DNA of 64,000 nucleotides from contig CM070907.1 in the NCBI GenBank assembly GCA_036417435.1, positions 55,350,001 to 55,414,000 on the forward strand, read 5' to 3'. Position 1 is the stretch's first letter, and each line of letters opens with the position of its first letter. The position numbers and the translations under genes were made by a program. This document shows, one piece after another, positions 47,563 to 60,119 of this stretch. Source of the DNA: Inia geoffrensis (taxonomy: Eukaryota > Chordata > Mammalia > Artiodactyla > Iniidae). The notes below the pieces were generated by a model. That model was not told where the DNA came from and searched no databases. It was given only the letters and a program-made list of their open reading frames with translations.

Positions 47563-47998
47563 TGTGTTAGTTTTCTACTGCCACCATAACAAAATACCAT
47601 AAACTAGGTCGTTTAGAATAACAGAAATTTATTCTCAGTTCTGGAGGTCAGAAGTCCAGGCAAGGTGTCAGCAGAGCCATGATCCCTCTTAAAGGCACTA
47701 GGGAAGCATCTGTTCCAGACCTCTCTCCTAGCTTCTGGTAGCCTCAGGCACTCCTCTGCTTGTACATGCATCACTAAAATCCCCCATCTTCACATGGCTT
47801 TCCCTCTGCCATGTCTGTCTCTGTGTCCAAATTCTCTCTTCTGATAAGGACACCAGTAAATATTACATTAGGGCCCATCCTAGTGACTTCATTTTAACTT
47901 GATCACCTCCATAAAGATGTCCAAATAAAGTCACATTCTGAGATGCTGGAGGTCACGACTTCAATATATCGTTTTGAGAGGACACAATTCAACCCACG
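47563..47998 (-). repeat. MaLR-type LTR
   Basis: 'gtgttagttttctactgcca', 'ggaggtcagaagtccaggca', 'cttcacatggctttccctct' and 'aggacacaattcaacccacg' form the reverse of the LTR type seen at 21350-21742. Confidence 0.6.
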
Positions 47999-48109
47999 AA
48001 CACGGAAAAAAAACTCATCTCCCTCCTACCCCAGTCCCCTACTTCTCCCCCAAACAACTCTCTTATGCATCATGTATATGCACATGATACGTATAATCCC
48101 CATTGTAAC

Positions 48110-48560
48110 CTCCAGCCCCTTTTCTTCTATACAAATATCTCTGTGTCTTGTTTTTTAATCTAATGTATCTCGGAGCTTATTCATTATTGGTACATAGCAT
48201 CTAACCTTTTTTTTTTAACATCTTTATTGGAGTAAAATTTCTTTACAATGGTGTGTTAGTTTCTGCTTTATAACAAAGTGAATCAGTTATACATATACAT
48301 ATGTTCCCATATCTCTTCCCTCTAACCAATTCTTTTTAAGGGATACAGTTTTCCACTGTACAGAGGTACTGTAAATAATTGACCCAGGCTTAACTATAGA
48401 CACTGAGGTTGTTTTCAGTCTTTTACAAATAAAGTTGCAATTAATATCCTTGCGCTTATGACTTTTCCTAATGTGCAAATTTATCTTTTAGATAAATTCC
48501 TTTAAGTGAAGTCTCTGGGTCTCTCATGTGCATTTTAAGCTTTGACAAGTATCAATAGTA
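48110..48560 (-). repeat. Old L1 fragment interrupted by a younger L1 tip
   Basis: Old L1-like sequence at about 48110-48200 and 48325-48560 is split by a younger reversed L1 3' end at about 48208-48320 ('tctttattggagtaaaattt', 'gctttataacaaagtgaatc'). A short 'tctaacc' duplication lies on both sides of the younger piece. Confidence 0.7.
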
Positions 48561-51410
48561 CATCCCTCAGTTTCTATAAAAACCTTTCTTAACTTTAATT
48601 ATATACAACCCCAATTTATAGTTTTTGCTGTTGTTTCTGTTTGTTGGTTTTTTAAGGTTTGGGGATGCAGTAGACAGCTGTAAATTTTTGCAAGCCAGCA
48701 TCCAAGCATCCTTTCTATTTGGGATAATCCACCACTGTGAGAATCTGGGCAGGGGCAGTGCCTTCCCACTACAGAAGCTGAAAGGGCCAGATAGTCCTGT
48801 CTTCTGGCAACACACACAGTGCCAACCAGGACCCTGTGGTGACTCAAAGACACAGAAGCAATTCAATCAGTCTAACACCCAGAGGAATCACAAAATCTTA
48901 TGTAAACCAATCTAGTTCCTAACCTTTTTCTGAGCCTGGTTTATTTTAGCTTTCATGTCCATTTTGTGAGCTACCAGATAGCCTTTTGTTTGCCCCCCTT
49001 TTTTTTTTCTGCTGAAATTAGCCAGATCTGGATATTTATAACCAGAATTTAGGCTGATAATTTTGGTCATACTTTTATGAACATAAATTGCTAAACTACT
49101 CTCATATTTGCATTACACGCTATGAAGGCTTAGACTGCTATATTTTGGGGTAATACATATTTGCTTTTCTTCATAATTCTGTCAGCTGTTTACTGCTGCT
49201 ATTGATATGCCCGAGGCAACCACCCCTTTTCTCCTTTTCTAACCTGTTACATGCCTAGAAACTAGATGAGCAAGTACATTGGACCTGTTTGTAGAGCCCG
49301 GGTAGAGACCTGCAGTGAAGGCCTGAAGGTCCTTCGAGAAAAATACATAATTTTATCACATCTGTTTTAACTGCTCAGTGGAACTTTAAATAACAGGCAT
49401 CTCAGATGTATTCTAAGAGCTGAGTTAACATTACATTTGTAGCTGCTTCTGTTACAGAAAGAATTAACTACTATTGGTAATAATTAACATTTATTGCATC
49501 ATCTTCTAGACACTGTTGTTAGTGATTCATACAATCTTCAAAATAATCCAAAAATAAAATCCTAAGAAGAATTCGCCTATATACACTTTTATTAGCCTTC
49601 TCATCCAAGTTATGTATTTCTATTTTATCTTCTTAAAATGGTGCTAAAAACAACAATTCTAAGTTCACTGCTCTCCCCAAAGTTGTCCTGATTTCTCATC
49701 TGAAGTTGTTAAGTCCCTGACATTAGATATTGATTTTATTTACGTAGATATGAGCAGACAGAGCGAGATGCTAGTGAAAGTATTTTTCAATTTCAGCTTC
49801 TTTGTCAAGGGATGGCAATAATTCTATTAGAATCCTCAAAAGGGATTTTCTCAGATTTTAATTACTATCTATTAGCCACAGAAGATGGGTACCAGATGTA
49901 GATTCACCCATTCTAGAAATACTTTAAAAATATGATTTGTATGACAATTAACTATATAGTGATTCTATCTGAAATCCTGCAGATAAATAAAATTTTATCT
50001 AAAATTTCTCTGAACAATGAGTAATCACACTTGTCTTCTAAAAATAAAGGGCTATATACTATGATCATCTGTGCATAATCCCTCATCTTTAACAATACCG
50101 GCAAGATCCCAACAAGATCTCAAAATACACAATCAACATTTAAACAAGCCTATCTGAAAAGTATCAATATCTGACAAAGTGACCTGAGGGAGGCAGAAAT
50201 CCACTGGGATATTTTAATGAATACATTTTTAAACAATAGAACCTAGATCAAATGACCACTAACCCTAGCTATAGGGGGAGAATGTCTATGTCTTTTCTTA
50301 AAATTTTCTCTACACCAAGAAGCAGTAAACAAAACAATTCCAGCAACCCTAAAATTAAGTTCAAATAGAATCAAGAAATGTTGGCTTGCTGATCATTATG
50401 AATTTTATTTTTAAAAAGTATGACCTGATCTTTTCTTCTTTCTCTTATTTTCTCAAAGCTATGCGTACACCTGCCTACTATTATAGAATGTTACAGTTGA
50501 CTCTTTTAGTCATTTAGACTTTGAACGTCTAGTCCTCTCATTTTACAAAGATGAGGAAGTAGGTCCAGAGAGGTTAAATATCTTGTCTGCCAACTCAGAA
50601 CTAGATGCTTGGTCTCCTGCATCTTAGCTGACTGCATTATCCACAGTACCAGGCTGACCGCAGCAGTGCCTACAGGAAACACAGTGCACAGAATCTCAAC
50701 ATTTTGTTGATATGTTATCAAACAGCACTTTATGTTTCACTAAAAGTCATGATTACACGTATGTAAACATGACTTTAAAAAGGAATTCAAATAGAATTGC
50801 TAAGATTAGCCCATAAGAATACCCAGACTGCTTACTGAAGAATGGATAAACGTCTAGCATAGAATTATGAGTGCTGCTGAGATTGGTAGCAGAGAAATTT
50901 GGGAACTTCCTGTGCTGTCTATTGAAATTTTAACACTGAAAACCCTGCAGTAAAAAGAAAATGTGCTTCCTTTCAGCTGCTGGTAGATGGTAAGGCTGAA
51001 TGGTATTTGGGAGCACAGGCTTAAAAATCACAGCTCCCTATCTATGTGACCTCAAGCGTTACTTTACCTCTCCCTGTATAACTCAGTTTCCTCATCTCTA
51101 AAGTGGGATAAGGTGGTTAAGAATATTATATGCATAATGCATGTAAAGAACCCAGAACAGTACAGAGAAGGTCTCAGTAAATTTCAGTTCCCATTTCCAA
51201 GCGGCCTTTATATTTGCTTGTTGTAACAAATCAGTATTTATGAGAGTCTGGTCAGGAAAAAGAATATTTGTTTTTTTCAGTCTACCATGCAAGATGAGGG
51301 AAGCCAAGTAAAAGTGCTGAAAAGAACACTGGGCTTAGTGGTGACACACTAGTCACTAATTAGGCAAGTAACTGTGAATAGCTTTCCTAACCTATTTTTA
51401 AGGTCATAAA
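48561..51410. other. Space between gene ends, old repeats only
   Basis: MIR-like pieces lie at about 49490-49560, 50500-50650 and 51010-51180. The frame at 48567-48866 (-), open for 99 codons, and the overlapping + frame resemble no protein I know. The CLNS1A terminal 3' UTR exon could lie in this stretch or in 51650-55290. Confidence 0.4.
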
Positions 51411-51421
51411 ATCCAAGTATA

Positions 51422-51634
51422 GGGGCTTTCCTGGTGGCACAGTGGTTGAGAGTCCACCTGCCGATGCAGGGGACACGGGTTCGTGCCCCGGTCCGGGAAG
51501 ATCCCACATGCCACAGAGCGGCTGGGCCCATGAGCCATGGTCGCTGAGCCTGCGCATCCGGAGTCTGTGCTCCGCAACGGGAGAGGCCACAACAGTGACA
51601 CGCCTGTGCACCACAAAAAAAAAAAAAAAAAAAA
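51422..51634 (+). mobile_element. CHR-family SINE
   Basis: A full-length copy of the 210-base class. The duplication 'tccaagtata' lies at 51412-51421 and 51636-51645, and the A tail has about 20 bases. Confidence 0.94.
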
Positions 51635-51944
51635 GTCCAAGTATAAACCTGTAATTACAAATCAGCCTGATAACTACCCAGATGTCTGTGAAAACAGAAA
51701 ACTGAGAGTTGTAAAGTATGCCCTGAGAAATTACTCCTGATTCAAGTGGAAGCAGAAATCCCTCTGAAATGTGTTATGACCTTGCCCTACTAAACATTTG
51801 CCTGAAGCTCTAACTATACATTTTCTTACTTATTTCATGTTCATGTTCTCAACAAAAGTCAAACAAAAATAAGACCAACAAGATTCTCAGTTTTTGCCAA
51901 CACTAATTTTTTAAGAAATGTTTCTCATTAATGGTTTTAGTCAA

Positions 51945-52080
51945 GAATGAAAATGGGAGGCAAGTCCAAAAGGGAGGGGATATCTGTATGTGTATGGCCG
52001 ATTCATTCTGTTGTGCAGTGGAGGCTAACACAACATTGTAAAGCAACCATACTCCAATAAAAATGAATTTTAAAAAAAAG
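51945..52080 (+). mobile_element. Young L1 3' tip
   Basis: 'gtatggccgattcattctgt', then 'taaagcaaccatactccaat' and an A tail. It is severely 5'-truncated. Confidence 0.8.
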
Positions 52081-54249
52081 AATAAGAGCACAATAATATA
52101 GAAAACCTAGATTTATTTGTTAAGCTATTACAAAGACAAAATAATTATCTGAAGTACTTTGAGAACTTCACCCCAATTTCACTTGTTCTTTTACAGAAAC
52201 TGACCTAAGAGGTTGGGAATGAAAGGATATAACCTAAGAGGTTATAGAGAACAGACTGGTGAAACATGGTGAAAGGAGCAAAGGCTAGGCAAAAGCACTT
52301 GTGTTAGTGGTAGTATGTGTGACTGGGCTGTTTCTGAAGAGGCTCCCTAGAGTTAATTAATCTGGGTTCCCAATTAGTCAAAAGAAAAAGAACTTTAACC
52401 CTGCAGAGACTGTACATAGGCCAGGATTTATCTGAGATCTCTTGTTTTTCCTTTTTTAAGGAGTAAGGGTATTCTTAGGCCCTAAGGTGTATATCTTGTA
52501 TTCAGCCCCTCTCTTTCCCATGCAGTCTACCTACACCTTCAAGTGCCAGTGCATTTCCACCATGTAGTCCTGCTAGGTTATGAGGATGCATATAGTGAAG
52601 GCAGGAATTATAAGCCTACAGAGGGTACACCTAGACACAAAGTTTTGGAGTAAATGATAAACTACAAATACCCTCTTGGTTAAGTTAATTCACCTTTGTT
52701 AATAAAGGTCATAGTTTCTCATGCTGGCGACAACTTGTTGTCTCAGTATAATCTGTCTCAAGAAAGAACTGGTTCAGGTAAGTTTTGGAGAAGGAAAAAG
52801 ACTTTCATCAATACCCACTCCACAGTGGAAGAGGCACCAAGTTCTCTCCTACAGTTATGAGCAGAATCTGAAAAACAAAAGGTTTACAGTGTTTATAATA
52901 ATAATAGCTAATTTATTAAATGCCTAGTCAAGAGTGCCAGGGACTTATATATATTATATCTCAGTCTTTGAAACAATCCTGCCAGGTATTTACTATCATC
53001 CTCATTTTTCGGAAGAGGTAACTGAGAATTAGAGAAGTTATACGCCTGTCCAAAGGCACACAGCTGGTACGTGGTAGAGTTGTGATTCCACTATTCATGT
53101 GCCTTCCCCTCCACCCTATCTCATGCATTGAGAGGTCCTAGTTCCATTATCTTGAAATTTTTAATAGTTGCATACACACTCTAATTATTCCTTGTTCACT
53201 CCTCAAAAGCAAATGTAATTTTAAATGATTAAAAATTTACAGACATTGTTTGGAATTGAGGTCAATTATCCAGATGAAGAACTTATATAAACTTTATGAA
53301 TAAAGTATCTCTCTGCTCCAGCTGTAGCACAAAATGAACGGAAAACAAATTATCAGCTCATTAGAAAGTTTGGGCTATTTTACAGTTATTTCACCATAAA
53401 ATTGCATTACAAAGAATCCTAAGAATTCTCGCCAGGAAAATGCTGTAACATCCCATTTGTGTAACCATTAGTGACATACCGAATAAGTTTCTCAATCTTA
53501 TTAGTAGAGTAGTTGGTGTTCTCTGAATAGTCTGTTTTCAAGAAGAAATATGTTAAAGCCAGATCAAAAAATCTGTTTTCCAGTTTCAATAAAAGTTACT
53601 GAAAAAATCCACACACTATAAAGAATGTAATAAATAAGAATCTGAGAAATAAGGGAAGAAGACTTATATTGGTACTGAAAGATTTCCCATGAAGTAGAAT
53701 AGTGAAATACTGACATCTGGAACTGTGAGATCTGAAAATTAACGTTAACAGAGCTCCAGCAACGTGAACACATAATTTTAGCTAACTGCAGAGGAGACAT
53801 TGCTGATTTTAGACTATATGGCTACCAATGACAGAAGTAAATGTTGTGGAAATAAATATTTAAAGAAAGAGATATTAAATCACAGAACTCTTAAGATTAT
53901 TTTCTAATAGTTCCACTGGCATCTAAGAGGAAGGCAGAGATCCATTATCACAATTCATGGTTACTATAAGAAGCGATGTTATATTCACAATGGCAATAAT
54001 CTGGAAGGTAAATGGAACCTGAAAAACAAGGGATCTTACAACCTAATTGGATGACTGACAGTGGTATAAAACTCAAGCCAAAATACATAAATCTTGCCAT
54101 GTTATTACTATATGCTTTAATAGAACAAAGGACCTGGGTATCAGTACTCAAAGAATGGAAAACAGCTAGTATTCAAGAAAATGCTATAAGGTAAGGAGTA
54201 GAAGGACGTTGTAAAGGGGACAGTGGAACAACAATTTAACAGTGTAAAA
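52081..54249. other. Space between gene ends
   Basis: A MIR lies at about 52905-53105 ('gccagggacttatatatatt', 'ggcacacagctggtacgtgg'). The rest is A+T-rich with no recognised gene. Confidence 0.4.
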
Positions 54250-54265
54250 ATCTTAACAGTTTTTT

Positions 54266-54385
54266 TTTTTTTTTTGGCCACGCTGTATAGCTTGTGGGAT
54301 CTTAGTTCCCGGACCAGGGATCAAACCCAGGCCCTCGGTGGTGAAAACACGGAGTCCCAACTGCTGGACTGCCAGGGTATTCCTG
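54266..54385 (-). mobile_element. Short CHR-type SINE
   Basis: It is in reverse orientation: a T tract plus 'tggccacgctgtatagcttg' at the left and 'ggactgccagggtattcct' at the right. An approximate duplication, 'atcttaacagttttt' versus 'atcttaagagttttt', begins at 54250 and 54386. Confidence 0.88.
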
Positions 54386-55284
54386 ATCTTAAGAGTTTTT
54401 AAAGGAAGGGCTGCTAATTACTAATCCTAGCTCAGTATGATATAAACTAGGTACATGACCTTCAGCTAGTATTTAACATACAGTTGAGATACTCAAACTG
54501 ACAAAGGACAATTTATTTCTCAGAGTAGCATGTAACAAGTAAACAGTCAGGAACAAACTTCAGGCAAAGCTCATGAGAATGTGTCAGAGGAGAGAAAACT
54601 GGCAGTGAACTCATGTCCATCAAGAAAAGCAGGAATGAAGCAACCTGGGAAGTGACAGCTTTTGGGCAACTGTACGTGGACTTGACATGGTTTGGCAAAT
54701 CAGCCTTTAAACACTGAAGTGCCCGGGACCTTGGTCCTCCATTATATTCAAAATGAGGGAAACTGATACAAGATTATGAGTCAAGGCTTAAACTCAGATT
54801 GGAATGACTTCTACTTCCCCCCTCAACTGAAAAGTAGTGAGTTGCAGCAAATACCTGCTTTGTGTTTTTTGATGAGTACGTTAAGGTTTCAAACATCACA
54901 AGTGGGAAAAGGTGACTGAGCAGAGCATGACCTCAGGCTCTGTTGTTCCCACCTGAGCCAACCAGGGAGATTTCTGTTTCTGAACAAAGGGTAAAGTCCT
55001 TCTCCTGATTCACTGAAGATGGGTATGTCTTATTCTTCCATGCACTCTCAATGCCTAGTATAGTGCTTAGCACGTAATAAGTGCTCAATGTTAACCTGAA
55101 CATCACCATGTTGGCAGATCTTGATTTCTTAGGGAAAAAAACTACAAATTTTAAGTAATTTCATAAATGGATAACTAACATTTTTCCACAACTGCTAATT
55201 TTATGGAGTTCTCCTCAATTATGAAAATAAAAATCAATTATTTCACATGATTTTCATGTTCAGTGACAAGGGAGAAAATAAACT

Positions 55285-55312
55285 ACTCACCCTAAAGCAG
55301 CATCAATCATTT
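55285..55312 (-). promoter_or_regulatory. CLNS1A: Splice donor in CLNS1A 3' UTR
   Basis: On the - strand the 22 bases after the stop codon end in 'gctttagg' and are followed by the consensus donor 'gtgagt' (junction between 55291 and 55290). This implies that the exon does not hold the polyadenylation site and that a non-coding last exon follows at lower coordinates. The stop-to-junction distance is under 50 bases, so the transcript would not be expected to trigger nonsense-mediated decay. Confidence 0.65.
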
Positions 55313-55380
55313 TCAGTGATCAACATCTGCATCCTCAAACTGTCCAGCAACTGTTGGTGTAGTATCTACCTCCATCCCAT
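55313..55380 (-). CDS. CLNS1A: pICln, last coding exon
   Basis: Encodes the C-terminal 22 residues of pICln, from a split Asp codon through 'GMEVDTTPTVAGQFEDADVDH' and TGA at 55315-55313. The C-terminus is the acidic tail of the protein, which in the family helps bind Sm proteins. The acceptor on the - strand is 'ttttcttcag'. Phase (2 bases completing a codon) fits the exon at 58963-59136. The sequence is intact. Confidence 0.95.
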
Positions 55381-56079
55381 CTGAAGAAAAAATTAACCAC
55401 TGAGCAAGTCTACTAAGCACTTCAGATAGGTAAAGATTCAGCTCATAGTTAGACCAGAAGGAAGCTAGTGCCCCCTGCTTGTAGGAGTTGCAATTTCTTT
55501 CTCTTTTGAAAATTAAAAGTACCAAGGAACAAACTGAGAAAGAAAAATGCCACCTGTGGATTTAGGCCAAGTTAAAATTAGTCTATATATTTAACATTTA
55601 CTTCGCAATTCTCAACCTGAACACTGAAAGAACACTAGGTAGGGACTTTCAAATGCAGTAAGCATCCACTGTTCTCTCTTCACAGAACAGTGCTAGGTGT
55701 TTACTGACTTTTTTTTATGATATGAAGTCCTATCTTCATAAGCTTACAACATAATTCAGGAGAGAAGACTAAATAAGTAGAGCGACTTCTTGCTTATCTC
55801 TTTTTCTTATCTCATTGAAAAAAAAAGCCTCTCTGGAAAGAGTTGCCTAAAGCTGCTTTCTCCACTTCTTCACTTCCCACTCACCCCTCAACTCTTTAGC
55901 CCACCACAAACTGGCTTTTGCCTGCAGCCCACTGGCACACCACCACCTTGATATCCAGCAGGGCAGGCAAAAACAACACTTATCTAAAATTAACTCATCA
56001 TCTTCCCACGTAGAAAATGCTTCTCTTTCCAAAGAGTTTTGCAAAAGGATACCTTTTACCTGCCAAACCCAGAAACCCC

Positions 56080-57070
56080 TACCATGTCTCTAACTTCTGT
56101 TGCTTCTATCTCTTAAATATCTCTCAAATCTGTTGTCTTTTGACATGCACTGCCACTCTGTAATTTAGGCCACTATCTCTTATCTTATTTAAATCATAAA
56201 GTACTTAACAGGGTTTCTCTTCTTTACTCTAGTATTTCCCTCTGCAATTAATTTTTTGTTATCATAGCCAGAGTCATCTTCTGAAACACTAATCAAACTA
56301 AAATTCTTCAATGGTTTCCCAATGACCTATGCATAAGTTGAAATTCGTTAATACAGCTTTCAAGTTCCTTTAATATACAGCCCAGTTCACTACTCCACCT
56401 TTATCTGTTGCTATAATAACTACCCTTCACACTCAGAGTTCCAGACATATGAACTTTCAGTTCCCCAAAGCTAAATGGTCTCTTGGACCTTTGCACATGA
56501 CTGATTCCTTTACCTGCCTCTCTCCCCAAACTGTATGCAATCCCTCTTCACTTGGTTCATTTTTTTTTTTTTTTTTTTTTTTTGCGGTATGCGGGCCTCT
56601 CACTGTTGTGGCCTCTCCCGTTGCGGAGGACAGGCTCCGGACGCGCAGGCTCAGCGGCCATGGCTCACGGGCCCAGCCGCTCCGCGGCATGTGGGATCTT
56701 CCCAGACCGGGGCACGAACCCGTATCCCCTGCATCGGCAGGCGGACTCTCAACCACTGCGCCACCAGGGAAGCCCACTTGGTTCATTTTTATTCATCTTT
56801 AGATTCTGGCTTAAATGTCACTTACTCCATGAAGTTTGAATCCCTGACTATCCAAGCTGAGTGACAGGCCCAGTCTCTGATTCCACACTTCCTCAAGTCT
56901 CCCCTATATCTCAATGCTGTATCACAATGTACTATAACTACCTAATTAGTTAATTTATTTTTCTCTCCACTAGATTGTCATTGACAGATATAACCGCATC
57001 TCTCTTGAGCACTCCTGTATTCTCTGTACCTGGCACTGTAGCTCAACAAACACCTCTTACATAAATAAAC
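56080..57070 (+). repeat. L2 LINE 3' part split by a SINE
   Basis: The L2 ORF end ('attcttcaatggtttcccaa', 'tgcaatccctcttcacttgg') continues after the SINE with 'ggcttaaatgtcacttactc' and 'aatccctgactatccaagct', and ends near 57060. Confidence 0.75.
56565..56774 (-). mobile_element. CHR-family SINE, near consensus
   Basis: A reverse-oriented full-length copy with a T tract of about 22. A 16-base duplication, 'cacttggttcattttt', begins at 56549 and 56775. Likely a recent insertion in a CLNS1A intron. Confidence 0.96.
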
Positions 57071-58962
57071 ACACAAAGCACTGAAATGCCAGCAGTAGAA
57101 ATTTCACCATGTATATATCTAAACATCATGTTGTACACCTTGAATATATACAATTTTTATTTCAAAAATAAATTAAAAAAAAGAAAATGCACAGGTCAAA
57201 TAAATAAATAAATGTCAAAAGAGTGATATGGGTACCCAGGACTTTAGAAGATAGAGAATGGTACAGGCTGAAGAAGTTTTATATATAGGCAAGTCTCCAT
57301 ACGCTAATGAGGCTTAGGAATACAAGTCCAAAAATCTCACTTTAGCAACAAGTGTTTGTGACCTTAAAATCACTTGCTACAAAGCATCAAATAAGGAATT
57401 CTACAATTAAAAACAAAAAAGAACCTTCAGTGATGAAAGATTTTTCAATGTCCAAGGGTACTCTTCAGTTAATCATTATAATAAAAAAATATCTTGAATT
57501 TTTTCAGCTAGGAGTTTGGCAGAGCACTAGAAATCACCTGAGCCATCTCACCCTAAAGCCTGTGTTAGAGGCTCACCATCTAGGGCTCAAAATGGAGAGG
57601 TGACATAAGGAAAAACAGTGTGACCCAAAGCCTAAGTTTTTCCAGAACTTCAGGACCCCCAGGTCAGAATGCTATGTGCATGGAGATACTGATCACAACA
57701 TTATGAGAGAAACTTAAATGTACCAATAAAAGAAAAACTATGGTAACCCTCTTTAAGAACATTCTGCATCATTAAAAATTAGAAGTATTAAGATTCTGCA
57801 GCAACATAAAATACTGAAATGAATACATATAAGATGCAAGAAATGCTCACAACAGTGCCTGGCATATTGTTCTTGCATATTAGTTCATTTAATCCTCTTA
57901 CCACTTACTAGCTATTTGCTCTCAATCAAGTTATGTGACCTTTCTGTGCCTCAGTTTCTTCACCTGTAAAATGGGGATCATAACAGCATCTACCAGAGGG
58001 TTCTTGGAAGGATTCAATGAGCAAATACATATAATGTTCTTAAATCAGGACTTGACAAATAAGAGCACTATCTAAATGTTTTATTGAAGGTAGTAGGAAC
58101 AAGACTGGAGACAAGTGGGGCAGAGACACAGCTGTCTCTTCAGAGTCAGAAAGAAGAGTTTGAACTTCATATGGTGAGTATCAGACAATCACTGAGGGGA
58201 CATCCTTATACAGGGATGACACAGAGTGTTCTCAGAAGATTAATATGGCACAGTGAGCTGGAGGAAGGAATGACTGAGGCCAAAAATTTACTATTGTAAA
58301 TCCAGTGTGAGAAGAAAAGGGCCTAGGTTTGAAGGATAGCAGTAATTATAGCAAAGAGATCTGAAAAGTCATTTAAAGGAAAAATCCATAGAGTTCGGTA
58401 TTGGACTGGATAAGGGAAAAAATGGTAAAGGCTGAGTCAAAAGAAATACGTTACGATTCTAACTGAAATAGGACACTTAGAAAAGGGAACCAGTCTAATA
58501 GGTAAAATATTTACAAAGCGGCTTACAAATATGAGACAAATGAAACAAACAGTTAAAGCCACTTGTGTAAGGTTCAAATTTCTGTCACTAAAAGAAACCC
58601 CACGTTTCTTGAATGCTGTCTAGCTCTCTTAATCAACTGACTAGTTTTGCCCATAATCATGCAGGAATTCATTTAAAAAATTTAAATGGCAGCATCAATG
58701 TGTGCCTGCACATAGATAAGCAAGCAAACAAAAAGACTGGAAAGATATGCAGCAGGAAAGTAACAAATGTCTCTCAATTAGAATTCTACTTGATTTTTCA
58801 TTTCTTCTTTGCCTGTGCCCATTAAAAATTTTTTGACTACGCACATAGACTATCTTTGTAGTTAGGGAAAAAAGTTAAAAAAAAATTTTTACATAGAATT
58901 CCCATTCTATGTAATTCTACATTTGTTTCCTACGCTATAAAGAGTTAATTCTGTGTACTCAC

Positions 58963-59136
58963 CTTCATAATCTCTTACTGAATCTTCTGTCCGGACTCCA
59001 GCCATGTTATACTGGCTGCTCACAGACTGAGAAAGCATTCCTTCTAATCTCTCCAGTGTGGCTTGGCCTTCTGCTGTTAAATGGGATAATCCTTCTTCGT
59101 AGGTATAAAATGTAGGGATGTCCCCCTGCCCTTGTT
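58963..59136 (-). CDS. CLNS1A: pICln, coding exon (residues about 158-216)
   Basis: Encodes 'EQGQGDIPTFYTYEEGLSHL...' through 'NMAGVRTEDSVRDYE', 174 bases, matching residues about 158-216 of the 237-residue human protein by my count. pICln binds Sm proteins and, with PRMT5 and WDR77, presents them for arginine methylation before snRNP assembly by the SMN complex. It acts mainly in the cytosol and was first described through swelling-activated chloride current. Acceptor 'tatttatttag', donor 'gtgagt'. Both junctions split a codon in phase with the neighbouring exons. No lesion is seen. A Val replaces the Ile I recall in human at the 'EDSIRD' position. Confidence 0.97.
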
Positions 59137-59468
59137 CTAAATAAATAAAAAGCTTTTAAGCTACTAAAAAACAGAAAAAAAAAGATAATCAATAATGCAC
59201 TTACTGAAGGTAAGCTAAAATGAAAAAAGGCTTCCAGGAAAACACTCAACATTCATTTAAACATACATATATCAGCCATCTGTTGAAGACAGAGATACAA
59301 AGAAAATGTCTCTACTCTAGAATGAGAAGGGATTCCAAGACATAACAAGCCAGTAAACAGCAATTCCCAAAGAATCAAATGTCCAGAGACTAGAAAGAAA
59401 AGAGGGTGTTCCTAAGGTTAGGGAGTCTTGTATTATCCCAAGATGGGAATTTTACACGTGAGTGTTTT

Positions 59469-59679
59469 GTTTTTTTTTTTTTTTTTGCGGTACGTGGGCC
59501 TCTCACTGATGTGGCCTCTCCCGTTGCAGAGCACAGGCTTTGGATGCACAGGCTCAGCGGCCATGGCTCATGGGCCCAGCCGCTCCGCGGCATGTGGGAT
59601 CTTCCTGGATCGGGGCACGAACCCGCGTCCCCTGCATCAGCAGGCGGACTCTCAACCACTGCGCCACCAGGGAAGCCCC
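59469..59679 (-). mobile_element. CHR-family SINE in CLNS1A intron
   Basis: A reverse-oriented copy with the duplication 'acgtgagtgtttt' at 59456-59468 and 59680-59692. Confidence 0.95.
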
Positions 59680-59738
59680 ACGTGAGTGTTTTTTACTGAT
59701 TAAAATACATGCCCCTTTCAAAAAAATCAGAAATTCTG

Positions 59739-60073
59739 AGGACTTCCCTGGTGGTCCAGTGGTTAAGAATCCATCTTGCAATGCAGAGGATGCTGGTTCG
59801 ATCCCTGGTCAGGGAACTAAGATCCTATATACCGCGGGGTAACTAAGTCCATGCATTGCAACTACTGAGCCTGCACCCCACAACTAGAGAGCCCACATGC
59901 CTCAACTAGAGAGCTTGTGCACTGCAACTAATGAGCCAGTGCACTCTGGAGCCCATGTGCCACAACAAGAGAGAAGCCCATGCGCCACAACTAGAGAAAA
60001 GCCCACACACCACAACGAAGAGCCCACACACCACAACTAAGACCCAACGCAGCCAAAAATTAATTAATTTTTT
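59739..60073 (+). mobile_element. Long CHR-type SINE in CLNS1A intron
   Basis: Head 'ggacttccctggtggtccag', end 'acccaacgcagccaaaaatt'. An 18-base perfect duplication, 'aaaaaatcagaaattctg', lies at 59721-59738 and 60074-60091. Confidence 0.95.
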
Positions 60074-60119
60074 AAAAAATCAGAAATTCTGCAAAGTACA
60101 GGATTAAAAAAGTTAAATT

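Larger units (their letters stand above)
55381..58962 (-). other. CLNS1A: CLNS1A intron before the last coding exon
   Basis: This 3.6 kb intron holds an L2 remnant (about 56080-57070) split by a SINE, an L1 3' tip at about 57110-57180 and a MIR at about 57850-58035 ('cctcagtttcttcacctgta'). The remaining sequence shows no gene on either strand. Confidence 0.88.

Noticed and set aside
48567..48915. Approximately 99-codon frames on both strands as the CLNS1A terminal exon or a new gene
   Set aside because: No splice acceptor plus polyadenylation signal in a convincing arrangement, and no recognisable protein similarity.
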